The notes under the pieces: model-generated
Database searches by the model: none
What the model saw: the letters and a program-made list of their open reading frames with translations, nothing else
Told to the model about the DNA's origin: nothing
Position numbers and translations under genes: made by a program
NCBI GenBank assembly: GCA_023398495.1
Contig: JAEWSG010000142.1
Location: 78,154-142,153 of the forward strand
Reading direction: 5' to 3'
Length of the DNA: 64,000 nt
Source of the DNA: Bacillota bacterium
GTDB taxonomy: Bacteria; Bacillota; Clostridia; Acetivibrionales; Acetivibrionaceae
In this document: positions 36,211 through 46,400 of the stretch, one piece after another
Position numbering within the stretch: the stretch's first letter is position 1
How the letters are laid out: every line of letters begins with the position of its first letter

Positions 36211-38289
36211 TCACTCCACACCCAAAGCCCTAAACACTGCATCCTCCGCACTCTGATAAAAAATAATGTTAAAGCACCCTATTAACTCCGATGGTACAGT
36301 CCCAATGTCGACTGCTGATGTTATTGGAAGTAAAACCTTCTTTGCACCACTGTCCAAACACACCTGTAAAGTATTAGCCAATTCCTCAACCTTAATAATA
36401 GTACCGCCAATACTTAAATCCCCCAATATAACAGAACTGCTAATGGCAGGTTTGTTCAAAGCAACAGAGCAAATTGCAACTAATGCAGGTAGAGTCAGGT
36501 ATTTTGTCATACCTATGCCATTCAGATCCTGTATATGCATCAAATAATCCTTTGTTGTTGTACTGATGGTACCACTAATATTTCGTGCATTGGCTTTCAG
36601 GTAGCGATATGCCGTATCGACTGCCTCCTTCGCTTCCCTATCTGAACCAATACCAGTACGTTCAAATTTCCCTGTACCTGTCGTCATTTGCATCTCCAAT
36701 TTATAAACACCAATCATGCCGTTCTTTCCATGGGAAACTGTATAGATGTGTCCTGGTTTTCCCATACCCTCCGGTATGAGCTTGCCACCACCCTGCTCTG
36801 GTACAGAAACAAATTCTTCATTAAAAGATTCGTTATCTATATATGAGAAATTCACATCATAGAACTCCATTCCACCAATCTTCTTCAATTGTTCTTTAAC
36901 TCGTCGGCGCAATTCCAAGGCAAAACGCAGGATTCCCTCAACACTTTCTCTGGTATATTGTCCATCGGGATGGATCAGCTTCACAAGGCCGGAAACCGTC
37001 TTTTTCACTGCTATCACATCACGCTGGTTCAGGTTATTTCCAATCTTAAAGTATTTATCAATAGCATCAGCATAAGATATTTTCCTAAGTTCACGCATTA
37101 TTTCCGAAAAATAATCCGTGATAAAGCCATAATCATTGGTAAAGTATTCGGGGCGATACTTTGGTATCTCCCATCCAGGTATATAACAATGCATACGGTC
37201 TAGAAAAGCAGTATCATTTGCCATCACATCCGGAAATGGCTCAAACAGGTGTGATGTTTTCAATATTACATCCACACTCTGGTTGATATTACCAACAAAT
37301 ACCATTGAGGCATAAGCATTCTTTTCTTCCTTACCTCTGGCAAAAGAACCCGATGCCATATAGTCTTTCATTATCTGGACTCCATCCTTGTCCTTAAATG
37401 TGATTCCCGCAACTTCATCAAAGGCAACACAATCCCAGAGTCCAACCAATCCAACCGTTTTATTTGCCATGTTATAAAACAGGTTGGCAACTGTCGTTTG
37501 TCCTCCTGAAACAAGAATACTATTAGGACTGATTTCCTTGTAAATATGGGACTTACCGGTTCCTCTCGGCCCTAATTCACATAAATTATAGTTATTCTCA
37601 ATAAGTGGGATCAACCTTGCTAGATGCAGCCATTTGACACGATCATTAAACTGGGAAGGCTCCATACCTGTACTTCGCAGCATAATGTCAATCCACTCTT
37701 CATTTGTAAATTTCGCTCGTGCTTCTTTAACCTCTTCAAAGTCAAGACTTGGCATCTGTATTGGTGTTAGTTTGGTGATGATAAATGGACAGCGATTTTT
37801 GTCTGCTTCATCATAAAAGTATTCCATTTGCACAATACACCAGATACCACCGCATAGTAAACGCTCATAATCAGAGACATACTGCTCTGAAATAGGTACA
37901 TCTTTTAGCCCAAGGTTGGAAAACTCACATTCATATATATCACTTTTGTAATTCAATTTTGCAGTTATCCTGTCTATAACAGTATAACTTCCATATTCAC
38001 GAAGCTTGGAGATGATCTTCTGTGCCTCATCCGGCCGCACATAGTTCTCGGCAAGGATATGCTTTACATTCTGAATTCCGGCACTGATTTCATCCTCATC
38101 CCTTGATGAACAGTACATGCCAAGAAGGTATTCCAATACGTACACAGGAACATTGGCACCTTCCTTGATTTTCTTTGTAAGGTCTTTACGGACAATTTTC
38201 CCGGCAAAATTGGTATGCAGTTTTTCCAACAACTCTTCTGATTCATTTGCAGCCGACACTCCAGTCGGGTCAAATTGAAATTCACTCAT
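36211..38289 (-). CDS. brxL: BREX type 1 Lon-like AAA+ protease BrxL
   Basis: The 692-residue product has an AAA+ ATPase core, Walker A 'GPRGTGKSHIYKEI' near 243 and Walker B-like 'VAFDEVAGI' near 300. A C-terminal Lon-type protease domain has the Ser in 'PAISSSVILGD' near 617 and a Lys in 'SGAKKVLLP' near 650. This fits BrxL, the last core gene of type 1 BREX, which forms DNA-binding ring assemblies. It follows pglZ by only 13 bp and ends the core operon. The family is well defined, and neighbours brxA, B, C, pglX and pglZ confirm it. Confidence 0.95.
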   Translation of the reverse strand: MSEFQFDPTGVSAANESEELLEKLHTNFAGKIVRKDLTKKIKEGANVPVYVLEYLLGMYCSSRDEDEISAGIQNVKHILAENYVRPDEAQKIISKLREYGSYTVIDRITAKLNYKSDIYECEFSNLGLKDVPISEQYVSDYERLLCGGIWCIVQMEYFYDEADKNRCPFIITKLTPIQMPSLDFEEVKEARAKFTNEEWIDIMLRSTGMEPSQFNDRVKWLHLARLIPLIENNYNLCELGPRGTGKSHIYKEISPNSILVSGGQTTVANLFYNMANKTVGLVGLWDCVAFDEVAGITFKDKDGVQIMKDYMASGSFARGKEEKNAYASMVFVGNINQSVDVILKTSHLFEPFPDVMANDTAFLDRMHCYIPGWEIPKYRPEYFTNDYGFITDYFSEIMRELRKISYADAIDKYFKIGNNLNQRDVIAVKKTVSGLVKLIHPDGQYTRESVEGILRFALELRRRVKEQLKKIGGMEFYDVNFSYIDNESFNEEFVSVPEQGGGKLIPEGMGKPGHIYTVSHGKNGMIGVYKLEMQMTTGTGKFERTGIGSDREAKEAVDTAYRYLKANARNISGTISTTTKDYLMHIQDLNGIGMTKYLTLPALVAICSVALNKPAISSSVILGDLSIGGTIIKVEELANTLQVCLDSGAKKVLLPITSAVDIGTVPSELIGCFNIIFYQSAEDAVFRALGVE

Positions 38290-38302
38290 ATCTTTTCACC
38301 AC

Positions 38303-40825
38303 CTATACTTTAAATCCAAAGTCATTGGCAAAGGCAATATCCATTGCTACACCATGACGCAGGATTTCCAAATCATTCTTTTCATCATAAGCCACAAGAT
38401 AGTATTTCTTCGTTTTATCATACTGCCTATTCTTAAAGTTGAACCTCAAACGGAAAATTCTCTTTTGTGGTTCAACATCTTTCTTATCCGCAACATAAAT
38501 ACACTCATTGGAAATCTTCTCGTTCTCCTCTGAAATGAAAAACAACTTGTAACTGGTAGCTCTCACAACATCACTGACTGGTTCCGACTGGATAAAATCC
38601 AATGTGGTAATCAGGTTTGTTATTTTCTGAACCATACTGACCAACATGATCTGTGCCGGTCTGGTTTCGACATGTCCCTTTTCAGTCTTCACATCTATGA
38701 CCGGAATAATCATTTCCTGAGGCGAAGATCCACCGTGTACGTAATTCTGACCTCCTCCCGGCACTTTGAAAACATTTGAACTCACCGGATAAGCCACTAC
38801 CTTGCTGTCGTCATTACCCAAAATCAACCCAAGAGACTTACAGGCCACACCATCCTCATCAATTGCCATGTCAGATACTATAAAGCGTCTATTAACAAAC
38901 AATCCCTTACCAGTTGCGTTGCCAATCTTATCACTTTCTTTAAGCTTATCCCTCTTATAAATAAAACCATGATCTGCTGTCACAATAAAATGGTATGTAT
39001 TTGCACTTCCCGAAAGACGTTTAATCAAACTGTAAATCTCATCAATGGCCTCTGAACAAGCATTAAATACTTCATTCTCGGTATTGGGCTTTTCTCCACG
39101 GACGTCAATTTGGTTGTGGTAAACATAGACCACATCCTTACCGGTAAAAATCTCACGAAGCTCTGCCTGTTTCATTGCCCTTATGTTATCATACTGTACG
39201 CAGCAGCTTCTTGGTATATAGCTCTGTAAAATAGTCTCACGTTGCTTGAGATCATCGCAAGGCAATCCTTCAGCCAAAACCTTAAAATCATCTGTTATGG
39301 TAAGCAGCTTTTGTGGTAGTAGTGCCGCCATGCCAAGTCGGGTGTAAGAAGGCAGGGTACTCATCATCGCCTCCATTTTTACAGTACACTTTACGTCGTC
39401 CTGCAGCTTCTCATACAGTGAGTGTCCAGTCTCATAACGAAGTGCATCAGATATAATAACTACAACCTTGTCCTTGCTATTACGAATATATTTATCAAAA
39501 AAATTCCGCTGAAGCGGCATCGCAGACATAGATTCATCTGCTGAGAAAGCCGCATTCCATTTTGGTAATACTTTTGCCAAATACTCATTGGTATAAATGT
39601 TCTCAACGAGATCCCTCAGTTTTTCATAAGGCACGGTGTCTTCAATCCGATCATAATACCAATAGAATTCACGATAGAACCTATCTATAAGGTAATCCTT
39701 GCTGCAATACTTATTGATTATACTTTCCATATCATCAGGGCAAGCATATCTGGCTGCTGCAACTATATGAAACGCACTCGATACCATCTGATATCGGCCT
39801 TTCATATGTTCGCCAAAATGCTTCTTGATACGATGCTGACAAACAGCTGCAATATCAAGATTGTTTAGCTTTGCACCAGTATCTTCGTTTAAAAGACGTT
39901 CTGTAATCCAATTCAAAATAAAGCTGTCAATAATCACAAAAGTATCACAATCCACAAGCATTTCCGGTGAATATCCATCAAGGGCATCAGCAACTTTTAA
40001 TGAAGCTGCCATCAAGCTTGAAATTTCATCATACCGATCCCGGTAAAGGACATTATTCATAAGGTTATCCATGAAAGCAATGATATTGCCGGATTTATAT
40101 GAAATAAATCCATTCCAAGCCTTTGGTAATTCTCCATTCAAATACCTGCCTGTATAAGTCACGAACATTGTCATAACAAGCTTTTCAATTGTAGGCTTTG
40201 CATCTGAATAGCCAAACTGTTCCTCACACATACGCCAAAAAGCATCTAGCAGTTCATACTTTTCAAATTCAGCCAGAAACTTGTTATTCTCGAAGCCGTC
40301 ATCGGTAATAACCACTCTCACTACCTCTTCAAATGAGGCAGTACGTGTTTTACACAGCACGCTCATTATAGCAACCTCAATGCTGTCTCTTGTAAAGTTA
40401 TCGTTCTCCAGATCATAGAACTTCTCAGTTCTTTCCTTCGCACCAAAGAACTTTATATATTTTTGAATAACAGGCTTGTACTTCTCATTTATGCCCAAAT
40501 CTACCGCCAAAAGTGAAGCACGGTCGGCAAAAAACTGTTTTGAGTACAGCAAAATATCCTCCAAGTGGTTATTCTGCACAGGAGGTTTAGGAAACGGTGC
40601 ATAAATCAGATAGCTGTTTTCTCTGTCCTTACGTTCCAAGAAATATTTTGTATAGAACTGATTGTCAGGCTCAAGGTGATAAACCTTTGCACCCACCAAT
40701 TCTAATGTATCAATATCATCAGCAAACTCTGCCTTTTCATCATACCAGAATACCAGCTTACGGGTATCACTAGCAAACTCAGCATTGAGTTTATCTATTA
40801 TTTGCTTTAGGTTTAATTCTGCCAT
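38303..40825 (-). CDS. pglZ: BREX type 1 PglZ, alkaline-phosphatase-fold protein
   Basis: The 840-residue protein shows the PglZ metal-site motifs 'VVIISDALRYETGHSL' near 455 and 'HFIVTADHGFIYKRDKL' near 630, with 'GGGQNYVHGGSSPQEM' near 700. PglZ is essential for BREX host methylation and defence, and its alkaline-phosphatase fold has a metal-dependent nuclease or phosphatase role that is not settled. It is separated from pglX by four cargo genes, although in standard type 1 operons the two are adjacent. Spacing to brxL is 13 bp and to the preceding cargo gene 4 bp. Confidence 0.95.
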   Translation of the reverse strand: MAELNLKQIIDKLNAEFASDTRKLVFWYDEKAEFADDIDTLELVGAKVYHLEPDNQFYTKYFLERKDRENSYLIYAPFPKPPVQNNHLEDILLYSKQFFADRASLLAVDLGINEKYKPVIQKYIKFFGAKERTEKFYDLENDNFTRDSIEVAIMSVLCKTRTASFEEVVRVVITDDGFENNKFLAEFEKYELLDAFWRMCEEQFGYSDAKPTIEKLVMTMFVTYTGRYLNGELPKAWNGFISYKSGNIIAFMDNLMNNVLYRDRYDEISSLMAASLKVADALDGYSPEMLVDCDTFVIIDSFILNWITERLLNEDTGAKLNNLDIAAVCQHRIKKHFGEHMKGRYQMVSSAFHIVAAARYACPDDMESIINKYCSKDYLIDRFYREFYWYYDRIEDTVPYEKLRDLVENIYTNEYLAKVLPKWNAAFSADESMSAMPLQRNFFDKYIRNSKDKVVVIISDALRYETGHSLYEKLQDDVKCTVKMEAMMSTLPSYTRLGMAALLPQKLLTITDDFKVLAEGLPCDDLKQRETILQSYIPRSCCVQYDNIRAMKQAELREIFTGKDVVYVYHNQIDVRGEKPNTENEVFNACSEAIDEIYSLIKRLSGSANTYHFIVTADHGFIYKRDKLKESDKIGNATGKGLFVNRRFIVSDMAIDEDGVACKSLGLILGNDDSKVVAYPVSSNVFKVPGGGQNYVHGGSSPQEMIIPVIDVKTEKGHVETRPAQIMLVSMVQKITNLITTLDFIQSEPVSDVVRATSYKLFFISEENEKISNECIYVADKKDVEPQKRIFRLRFNFKNRQYDKTKKYYLVAYDEKNDLEILRHGVAMDIAFANDFGFKV

Positions 40826-40829
40826 ATAA

Positions 40830-41330
40830 TCACCGTTCTTTTACAAGTTTATAGTCTTTTGCAATTTCTTCATTCATTAAAATCACACTATTTTTCCAAA
40901 TCTTATTTTGATGAAGCAATTTTTTATAAATAGCATCTTTAAGTGGCTGCAACCATTCGATTTTGTGACCTTTTATAATCAAAATAAATTTAAACTCAAC
41001 CTTTTCTTTGTTAATATCTATCAATGTTGTTGGGATTTCATCATAATGGTTTCTCTTTAAAATAGCAGATAAATACATATTGAATGAATGTAAAAACTTG
41101 TCCGATATTTCATTTATAAAGGTATCGAATTTCTCTTTATTTTCCGGCGTAGGTTGTGGTGAGCTTGACTTTGCCTCGACAAAATAAATCTCATCTTCTT
41201 TTAATGTAACCAAAAATTCAACTGTCTTTATCCCTTCACCAATACTCTTTTGCAATTTTGAATTTTCAATCCTAAACACTCGCTCTTTTTCGAATTCAAA
41301 AAGCATTTTTGACTCTTCTATTTGTATCAT
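40830..41330 (-). CDS. PD-(D/E)XK-like nuclease candidate paired with an AAA ATPase
   Basis: This 166-residue protein overlaps the ATPase stop by four bases (ATGA), so the two are translationally coupled. Residues ~40-55 read 'VEFLVTLKEDEIYFVEAKSS', with an E...D...ExK spacing and beta-strand context like the core of PD-(D/E)XK nucleases. I do not recognise the family otherwise. A small nuclease effector switched by its ATPase partner, as in several two-gene abortive-infection systems, is the natural model. It lies inside the BREX operon between pglX and pglZ, 4 bp before pglZ. A non-catalytic regulatory subunit is the alternative. Confidence 0.55.
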   Translation of the reverse strand: MIQIEESKMLFEFEKERVFRIENSKLQKSIGEGIKTVEFLVTLKEDEIYFVEAKSSSPQPTPENKEKFDTFINEISDKFLHSFNMYLSAILKRNHYDEIPTTLIDINKEKVEFKFILIIKGHKIEWLQPLKDAIYKKLLHQNKIWKNSVILMNEEIAKDYKLVKER

Positions 41331-42355
41331 GACCCCATCTCCATTTTAATTTCATCCTTATAGAGCTGAATAAAAGTATCGCGAATAGTATTCACTTCCA
41401 AATCTTTGAATTTGGCACTACTTTCACATTTAACCCCATGTTCTGTTTTGTAAAGCGAATGAAATTTTACTATTCCCTTTTCGTTTGATTTAATATCGAA
41501 ATACTTCGACAGTGTATAGTCATGCGTAGAAATAAAAATCTGAACGCCGCTCTCTTGAATTTCCAGAAGCATATCTACAATCATGGGAATATGTATTGGA
41601 TTTATGTTTGCTTCCGGTTCATCCCAGAACAAAACAGACCCTTTTTCAAGCGTGCCATTTTTCATTAACTGCCAAAGTAAAGCTATCTTTCGAATCCCCT
41701 CAGCAACAAGATTAAACTCAACCTTGGAATTTCCGTGTTTTAAGTAAAATTTATCGTTTGGTGCATCGAAAAAAACTTTCCCTTCAATAATTTTTTCTAG
41801 TCTGTTTAGTTGGGGCTTTTTGCTCATTGAGTCACGTCCAACTGATATATCAACCTTAGCTGAATGAATTATATCAATATATGTATCATCAAACTCAACA
41901 TTACTTTTTTCATTAGCCGAAATAAGGTTATACGAATTTGACAGTATTTCTTTGGCTGGAATAAATGTACTTTCTAAATTACCGAACTCCTTTTCCCAGC
42001 TTTGTTCATTTTTCACTTCAGCTTCCCATTTATTTGTTTTTGTACTGAAATTAATTGATAGACTTTTTATCACATTATTTTTCTGAGCATAAATTTTTGT
42101 TGTTGAACTGGATGTGCCTTGCTTTCTATTCACAAGTCTTCCAATTTTAAAATCGTCCGGTCTAAATGTATTCACAATTTTTTGCGAAAACGAGACCTTA
42201 GGATTTACAGCTTTACATGCTGAATAAATAAGCTTCATTAAATGAGTCTTACCCGTCCCATTTTCTCCAATAAGAATATTAATGCCTTCACAAAAATCAA
42301 TACTCTCTTGTTCAAATACTGTAAAATTAGATAAATCTATTTTTTGTATGCCCAT
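41327..42355 (-). CDS. AAA (SMC/OLD-like) ATPase of an embedded two-gene module
   Basis: The 342-residue protein opens 'MGIQKIDLSNFTVFEQES' with Walker A 'LIGENGTGKTHLMKL' near 30 and ends with signature-like 'LVAEGIRKIALLWQLM', Walker B 'VLFWDEPEANINP' near 245 and switch 'IFISTHDYTLS'. This is the RecF/OLD-like AAA_15/21 arrangement without the coiled-coil arm. It has no TOPRIM; the coupled 166-residue partner may supply nuclease activity. RBS 'GGGAGGTAC' is directly upstream. Gene order in the BREX locus: Imm1, this ATPase, its partner, pglZ. Confidence 0.85.
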   Translation of the reverse strand: MGIQKIDLSNFTVFEQESIDFCEGINILIGENGTGKTHLMKLIYSACKAVNPKVSFSQKIVNTFRPDDFKIGRLVNRKQGTSSSTTKIYAQKNNVIKSLSINFSTKTNKWEAEVKNEQSWEKEFGNLESTFIPAKEILSNSYNLISANEKSNVEFDDTYIDIIHSAKVDISVGRDSMSKKPQLNRLEKIIEGKVFFDAPNDKFYLKHGNSKVEFNLVAEGIRKIALLWQLMKNGTLEKGSVLFWDEPEANINPIHIPMIVDMLLEIQESGVQIFISTHDYTLSKYFDIKSNEKGIVKFHSLYKTEHGVKCESSAKFKDLEVNTIRDTFIQLYKDEIKMEMGS

Positions 42356-42397
42356 ATCAGTACCTCCCTTAATTTACTTTACTTATACCCTAACTCT

Positions 42398-42811
42398 TCA
42401 GGTGCTTTCCCATTCTAGATCCTCAAGCTTTTTCCCATTAATTGCATAATACTCTGCTGCTCTTAATACTTTACCAAGCCTTACAAATTGATATTCCGGG
42501 TATTCTCCTGTTTGCCCAGCCACAATCATTTCTATGTAATCATTTTTATCCTTAGTTGAATCTATGAGTGTATAAAAAGTTTCATTGTCATAGGTCAATA
42601 CTACCATATACAACCCATTTTCTCCACCTGCTATCATTAGCGACTCATCGGGGTTATCTTCATCAGGTCCCATTGTCACACACGTACTCTTATTGCCATC
42701 TAGGCCCAGTATTGCTTCTTTTATCCTCTCTAGTGTTATATCATCTCGGATTATCTTGTTTTTATAATCACCATTTTCAAAATTATCGCTTGTAATATGT
42801 GTAATATACAT
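42398..42811 (-). CDS. Imm1-family-like immunity protein
   Basis: The 137-residue protein has the Imm1 layout: 'LERIKEAILGLDGNKSTCV', a central 'SLMIAGGENGLYMVVLTYD', 'EMIVAGQTGEYP', a Lys/Arg-rich helix with 'AAEYYAINGK', and a terminal 'EW'. Imm1 proteins are established immunity factors for polymorphic toxins, often deaminases. It directly follows (12 bp) a deaminase-fold gene, so the two form a toxin-antitoxin-like pair. It is cytoplasmic, with no signal or membrane segment. The family call rests on motif pattern; a SUKH or other small immunity fold is less likely. Confidence 0.7.
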   Translation of the reverse strand: MYITHITSDNFENGDYKNKIIRDDITLERIKEAILGLDGNKSTCVTMGPDEDNPDESLMIAGGENGLYMVVLTYDNETFYTLIDSTKDKNDYIEMIVAGQTGEYPEYQFVRLGKVLRAAEYYAINGKKLEDLEWEST

Positions 42812-42823
42812 ACTTTCACCCTC

Positions 42824-43354
42824 TTAATCATAATAGTTCTTGAATGGATTACCTGACTCAAACGGATTAAACTTTAGTGTTGGTTTTCCCCTAGAGTGTA
42901 TTTCTACCTCAGTTAAGCCTAATTGCTTTGCCATAGATTTAACGGCCCCTCTAAGTCCACATGGAGGACAAACTTCCCTATCCACTATTAAAACAGCCTT
43001 TCCACCACTAATACCAGCGTCTTTTGCTTGCTGGAATACATCTGTTTCGGCATGAGTTATAGATATACTATTTACTTTTAAGGTTATTGGTTTACGCCCA
43101 TGAGCATTGGTTCCTATAAATTCCTTATCTCCAACTACCAACTTTGCTACTGTTCGTGCACTCCCTTTAACATTATCTTCCGAGCTACCAGCTACAGGCA
43201 TCCCATGCTCTTCACGATATTTGGCTAGATCCTCAAAATGCTGCTCTATAGTTTTTTCAGACATTGGTGCTGCCTTTGGTTCCTCTTTCTTTCCAGCTGG
43301 GTCTATCTTTGGTCTATCACTAACAAAATTCCTACCCAATTGATTTCCCCCCAT
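42824..43354 (-). CDS. Deaminase-fold toxin (cytidine-deaminase superfamily), stand-alone
   Basis: The 176-residue protein shows the deaminase zinc signature: H101-A-E103 in 'SITHAETDVFQQA' and C129-PP-C132 in 'VDREVCPPCGLRG', 26 residues later. The preceding strand 'GDKEFIGTNAHGR' and spacing match toxin deaminases of the MafB/BURPS/SCP1.201 type that act on nucleic acids. Unlike polymorphic toxins it has no long secretion or repeat N-terminus, only ~60 low-complexity residues. An Imm1-like gene follows immediately. It lies in the BREX operon between pglX and the ATPase module. Possible roles are an addiction or abortive-infection effector, or a captured toxin tip. Substrate (DNA, RNA or nucleotide) is not predictable. 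Confidence 0.78.
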   Translation of the reverse strand: MGGNQLGRNFVSDRPKIDPAGKKEEPKAAPMSEKTIEQHFEDLAKYREEHGMPVAGSSEDNVKGSARTVAKLVVGDKEFIGTNAHGRKPITLKVNSISITHAETDVFQQAKDAGISGGKAVLIVDREVCPPCGLRGAVKSMAKQLGLTEVEIHSRGKPTLKFNPFESGNPFKNYYD

Positions 43355-43443
43355 AACATCTTATTTACTCACATTGTATCTTTTATCAACATATATCAAA
43401 TTCATCACGCAGGGATTGATAATTCTAGTATCTTAACTCTATA

Positions 43444-46400
43444 TCAAATCTTTGCAAGTACTTCAAGCTTCTTGCCATCAGAACCGGTTTGCACTTTTTC
43501 ATAGTTCACCTTTACCCCATCATCTAAATCTATAGATATTCTTGCAAGCGCAAGGTGAGCAATCTTCTCATCATACTCTTTTGTTTCTTTCAGCTGCTTA
43601 ATTAACTTTTCCTTTCTCTTTTCCGCAGCGGCAACTTCACGAGCATTGTTGCTGTTTTCAATTGTTTCCTGCATTCGGGCAATCTCACTTTCGTAAACAC
43701 GTTGCATTCGGTGAAGGTAATCAATACGCAAGTTGCCTATAGTATTTTCATCATATCGGTGCATATAGACCAGTGCCTTAAATCCATCAGCCTTCCCGCT
43801 GTCAAACAGCCAATAGATAGGGCGCTTTTGATACACTTTGCAATGATCTTTGAAAAAATCTTTTAGGAAGTAGTTTCTAATGACTTCACAAGAAGTATTA
43901 CCCTTGTTACCTAAAGCTTTCGCAATAAAGTCAAGGTTTTGCTCCAAAGTTTCTGATCCATAGACCTTTTTGACAAAGGAAACAAATAATCCAACAATAT
44001 CATCTTCAAAATATTCTTCATCAGTAATAGGTAGAATGTTGTCTTTATCGGGGGTAAATGTGCTAAATTTACTGTCGTCCCATTGACCACCAGCATAGGC
44101 AAGACCGTCAATATCAAGTGAATACCGTCCAAACATGCAACCAACCGCATAGGAAATAAAACTACGAATGTCACGTTCTAGATCTGCTTTTCGGATGGTA
44201 ACATCTTTGTCTTCAACTTCTGGTGTTAGTTCATCCTGTAAACCATAGATATCAATGAAAATATGATTTAATTCTTCTTCATTGGCTTTTAATTGATTGA
44301 ACTGAACTTCAGTAAACTGTTTCCACTGATTAAATGCTTCAGAAATAGTAGTTGTCTCACGAAGCAGTGGATGCCTCAAGAAGTCCCATGAGTTTTCAAA
44401 AGAATTCCATTCCTGTACTGAAATTTCTATGTTTTTGCTAACTAAATCATCAATTCTCTCAGCTGGCAATAAAATTACAGGCGTTTTTCCCAGAGGTCCT
44501 TCATGAAAATCTAAAGTCGGAGATACAACTTCTAAAAATTTCTGCATCACTCTTGAATTATATAACCCTAATAAGTACAATATTTTATCATCACTTGCAA
44601 AACACATTGAACCTTTAGTTTCAAAAATAAAGCCATTAGGAACATATCTCATTCCAAATAAACCAGAAGCAACTGTAGACCAAGTTAAGCCTTTACAGAA
44701 ATATAAGTCTCTATTTATCACTCTCCCATTTGACTTAACTTTTACACCTGGAGTAGTATCTATATAATTACAAATTGCAGCTCCATTATTTTGATAGTTA
44801 ACTACATAGTCAAAATTTCCATACCACCTTCTAAATGTTCCACCTTTTGTAATAGGGAACCACTTAAGCCCTGATTTATCAGCCTGTTTAGGCGTTTCAA
44901 ATCCTTTTCCAATACTTCTTTCTTCAACCTCATACCATAACCTTAAAAACAAATCATTGTTTGTAGTTGCAAGGCCTTGTCTTGGTTTAGCAACATCATA
45001 CAAAATACTATTTTGAAATGCTGCAATCATTTGCTGACTAATCCAATATGCAAATGGTGTTCCCGGTATTTTCCTATAGTTTTCTTGGAAAGCTTCAAAA
45101 TTATTATTTTTAGACAGGAACGCCAATCGCTTTTCTTCTTGACTATTATAAGACACCAATCGACTATATACACCCTTGTATTCCTTAATTGAACTATTTC
45201 TAAAAACAAAACATGCTGTTTGCACAATTTCACCACTTATTTCTTCAAACGCCCTAGCTCCAAGGTGTGCCAAACATATACAATCAGTATTAACAAGCTT
45301 ATCCCGAAGCTTATCGAAGCTAGACAGAAACATCCAAGCTTGCTGTGTAATCATAGCCTGCATTCTATTAAGCTTTGTTTTCAATTTGCATACCTCAATA
45401 AATACAGAAAAGAGATCTGTTTTACTGTCCGGAAAAAACTTTTTCACATAGTTTGCAAGTCTACTCCCCATATTTCCACTGCCCATATATGGAGGATTAG
45501 TTAAAACCACATCATACTTCCGTGCCATAACAGCACCTATTTCTACCAATACGCATAATTGTTCCTTAGTATCCTCAATACCCATTGTATCGAACGACAA
45601 TTGACCACTCACTTCAGTATTACAAACAAATCTATTGAGCAATCCCCAATTATAGTTCTCTACATTAAGGATCGATCCATATTCCTTAGCATCAACAAAA
45701 GTATCTAACAGCCCTTCTACTTGAAGAATTGCAGTGTTCTTTTCTATATCACTCATGCCTACACCGAAGTATTTCAAATGATTTCGATTAATACGATTAC
45801 TTTCTTCAATAGCGAATAAATGGCAATCTGTTTCACCATCTAAAACCCGGCGATTATAATGTCTTGCTTTCATCATTATTGCAAAATAGGCAAGTTGATA
45901 AGCACGGTTATCAATATCTAAGCCATAGATATTATGAACCAAAATACTCCTTGCAGCATCACGCTGGCTATATCCGTAACTTTCATAAATCTGCATCAGC
46001 ACATCAAATGCGTACACTAAAATATGACCACTCCCCATGCATGGGTCAATAACCTTGATATCTTCCGGCTTAATTGTTTTATACTCTTCATGGATGGCCT
46101 CCAATTGTTTCTGTACATCTTCTTCCTGTTCAGCTTCATCCAGATAATATTTCCATTCAGATTTTAACGCATCATTTGGATGGCCTTCAAGCCACAAACG
46201 GCCCAAGCTATTCTCAACCATATACCGTACAATCCAGTCTGGTGTAAACAGTTGCGTTGCTGCAGGGATACGCTCCTTTGTAATCTTTACATTCTTTTTA
46301 AGCAGTGCAAAAGCTTCATCCTTCGGCTCGGTATTATAAAATTGATATAACCATCCAATGATTTCAACCTGACCTTCTTTTGAAACATTAAAATCATCCT

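Noticed and set aside
40830..43354. The four cargo genes as core BREX components
   Set aside because: Core type 1 BREX genes are all accounted for elsewhere in the operon, and these four match other families.
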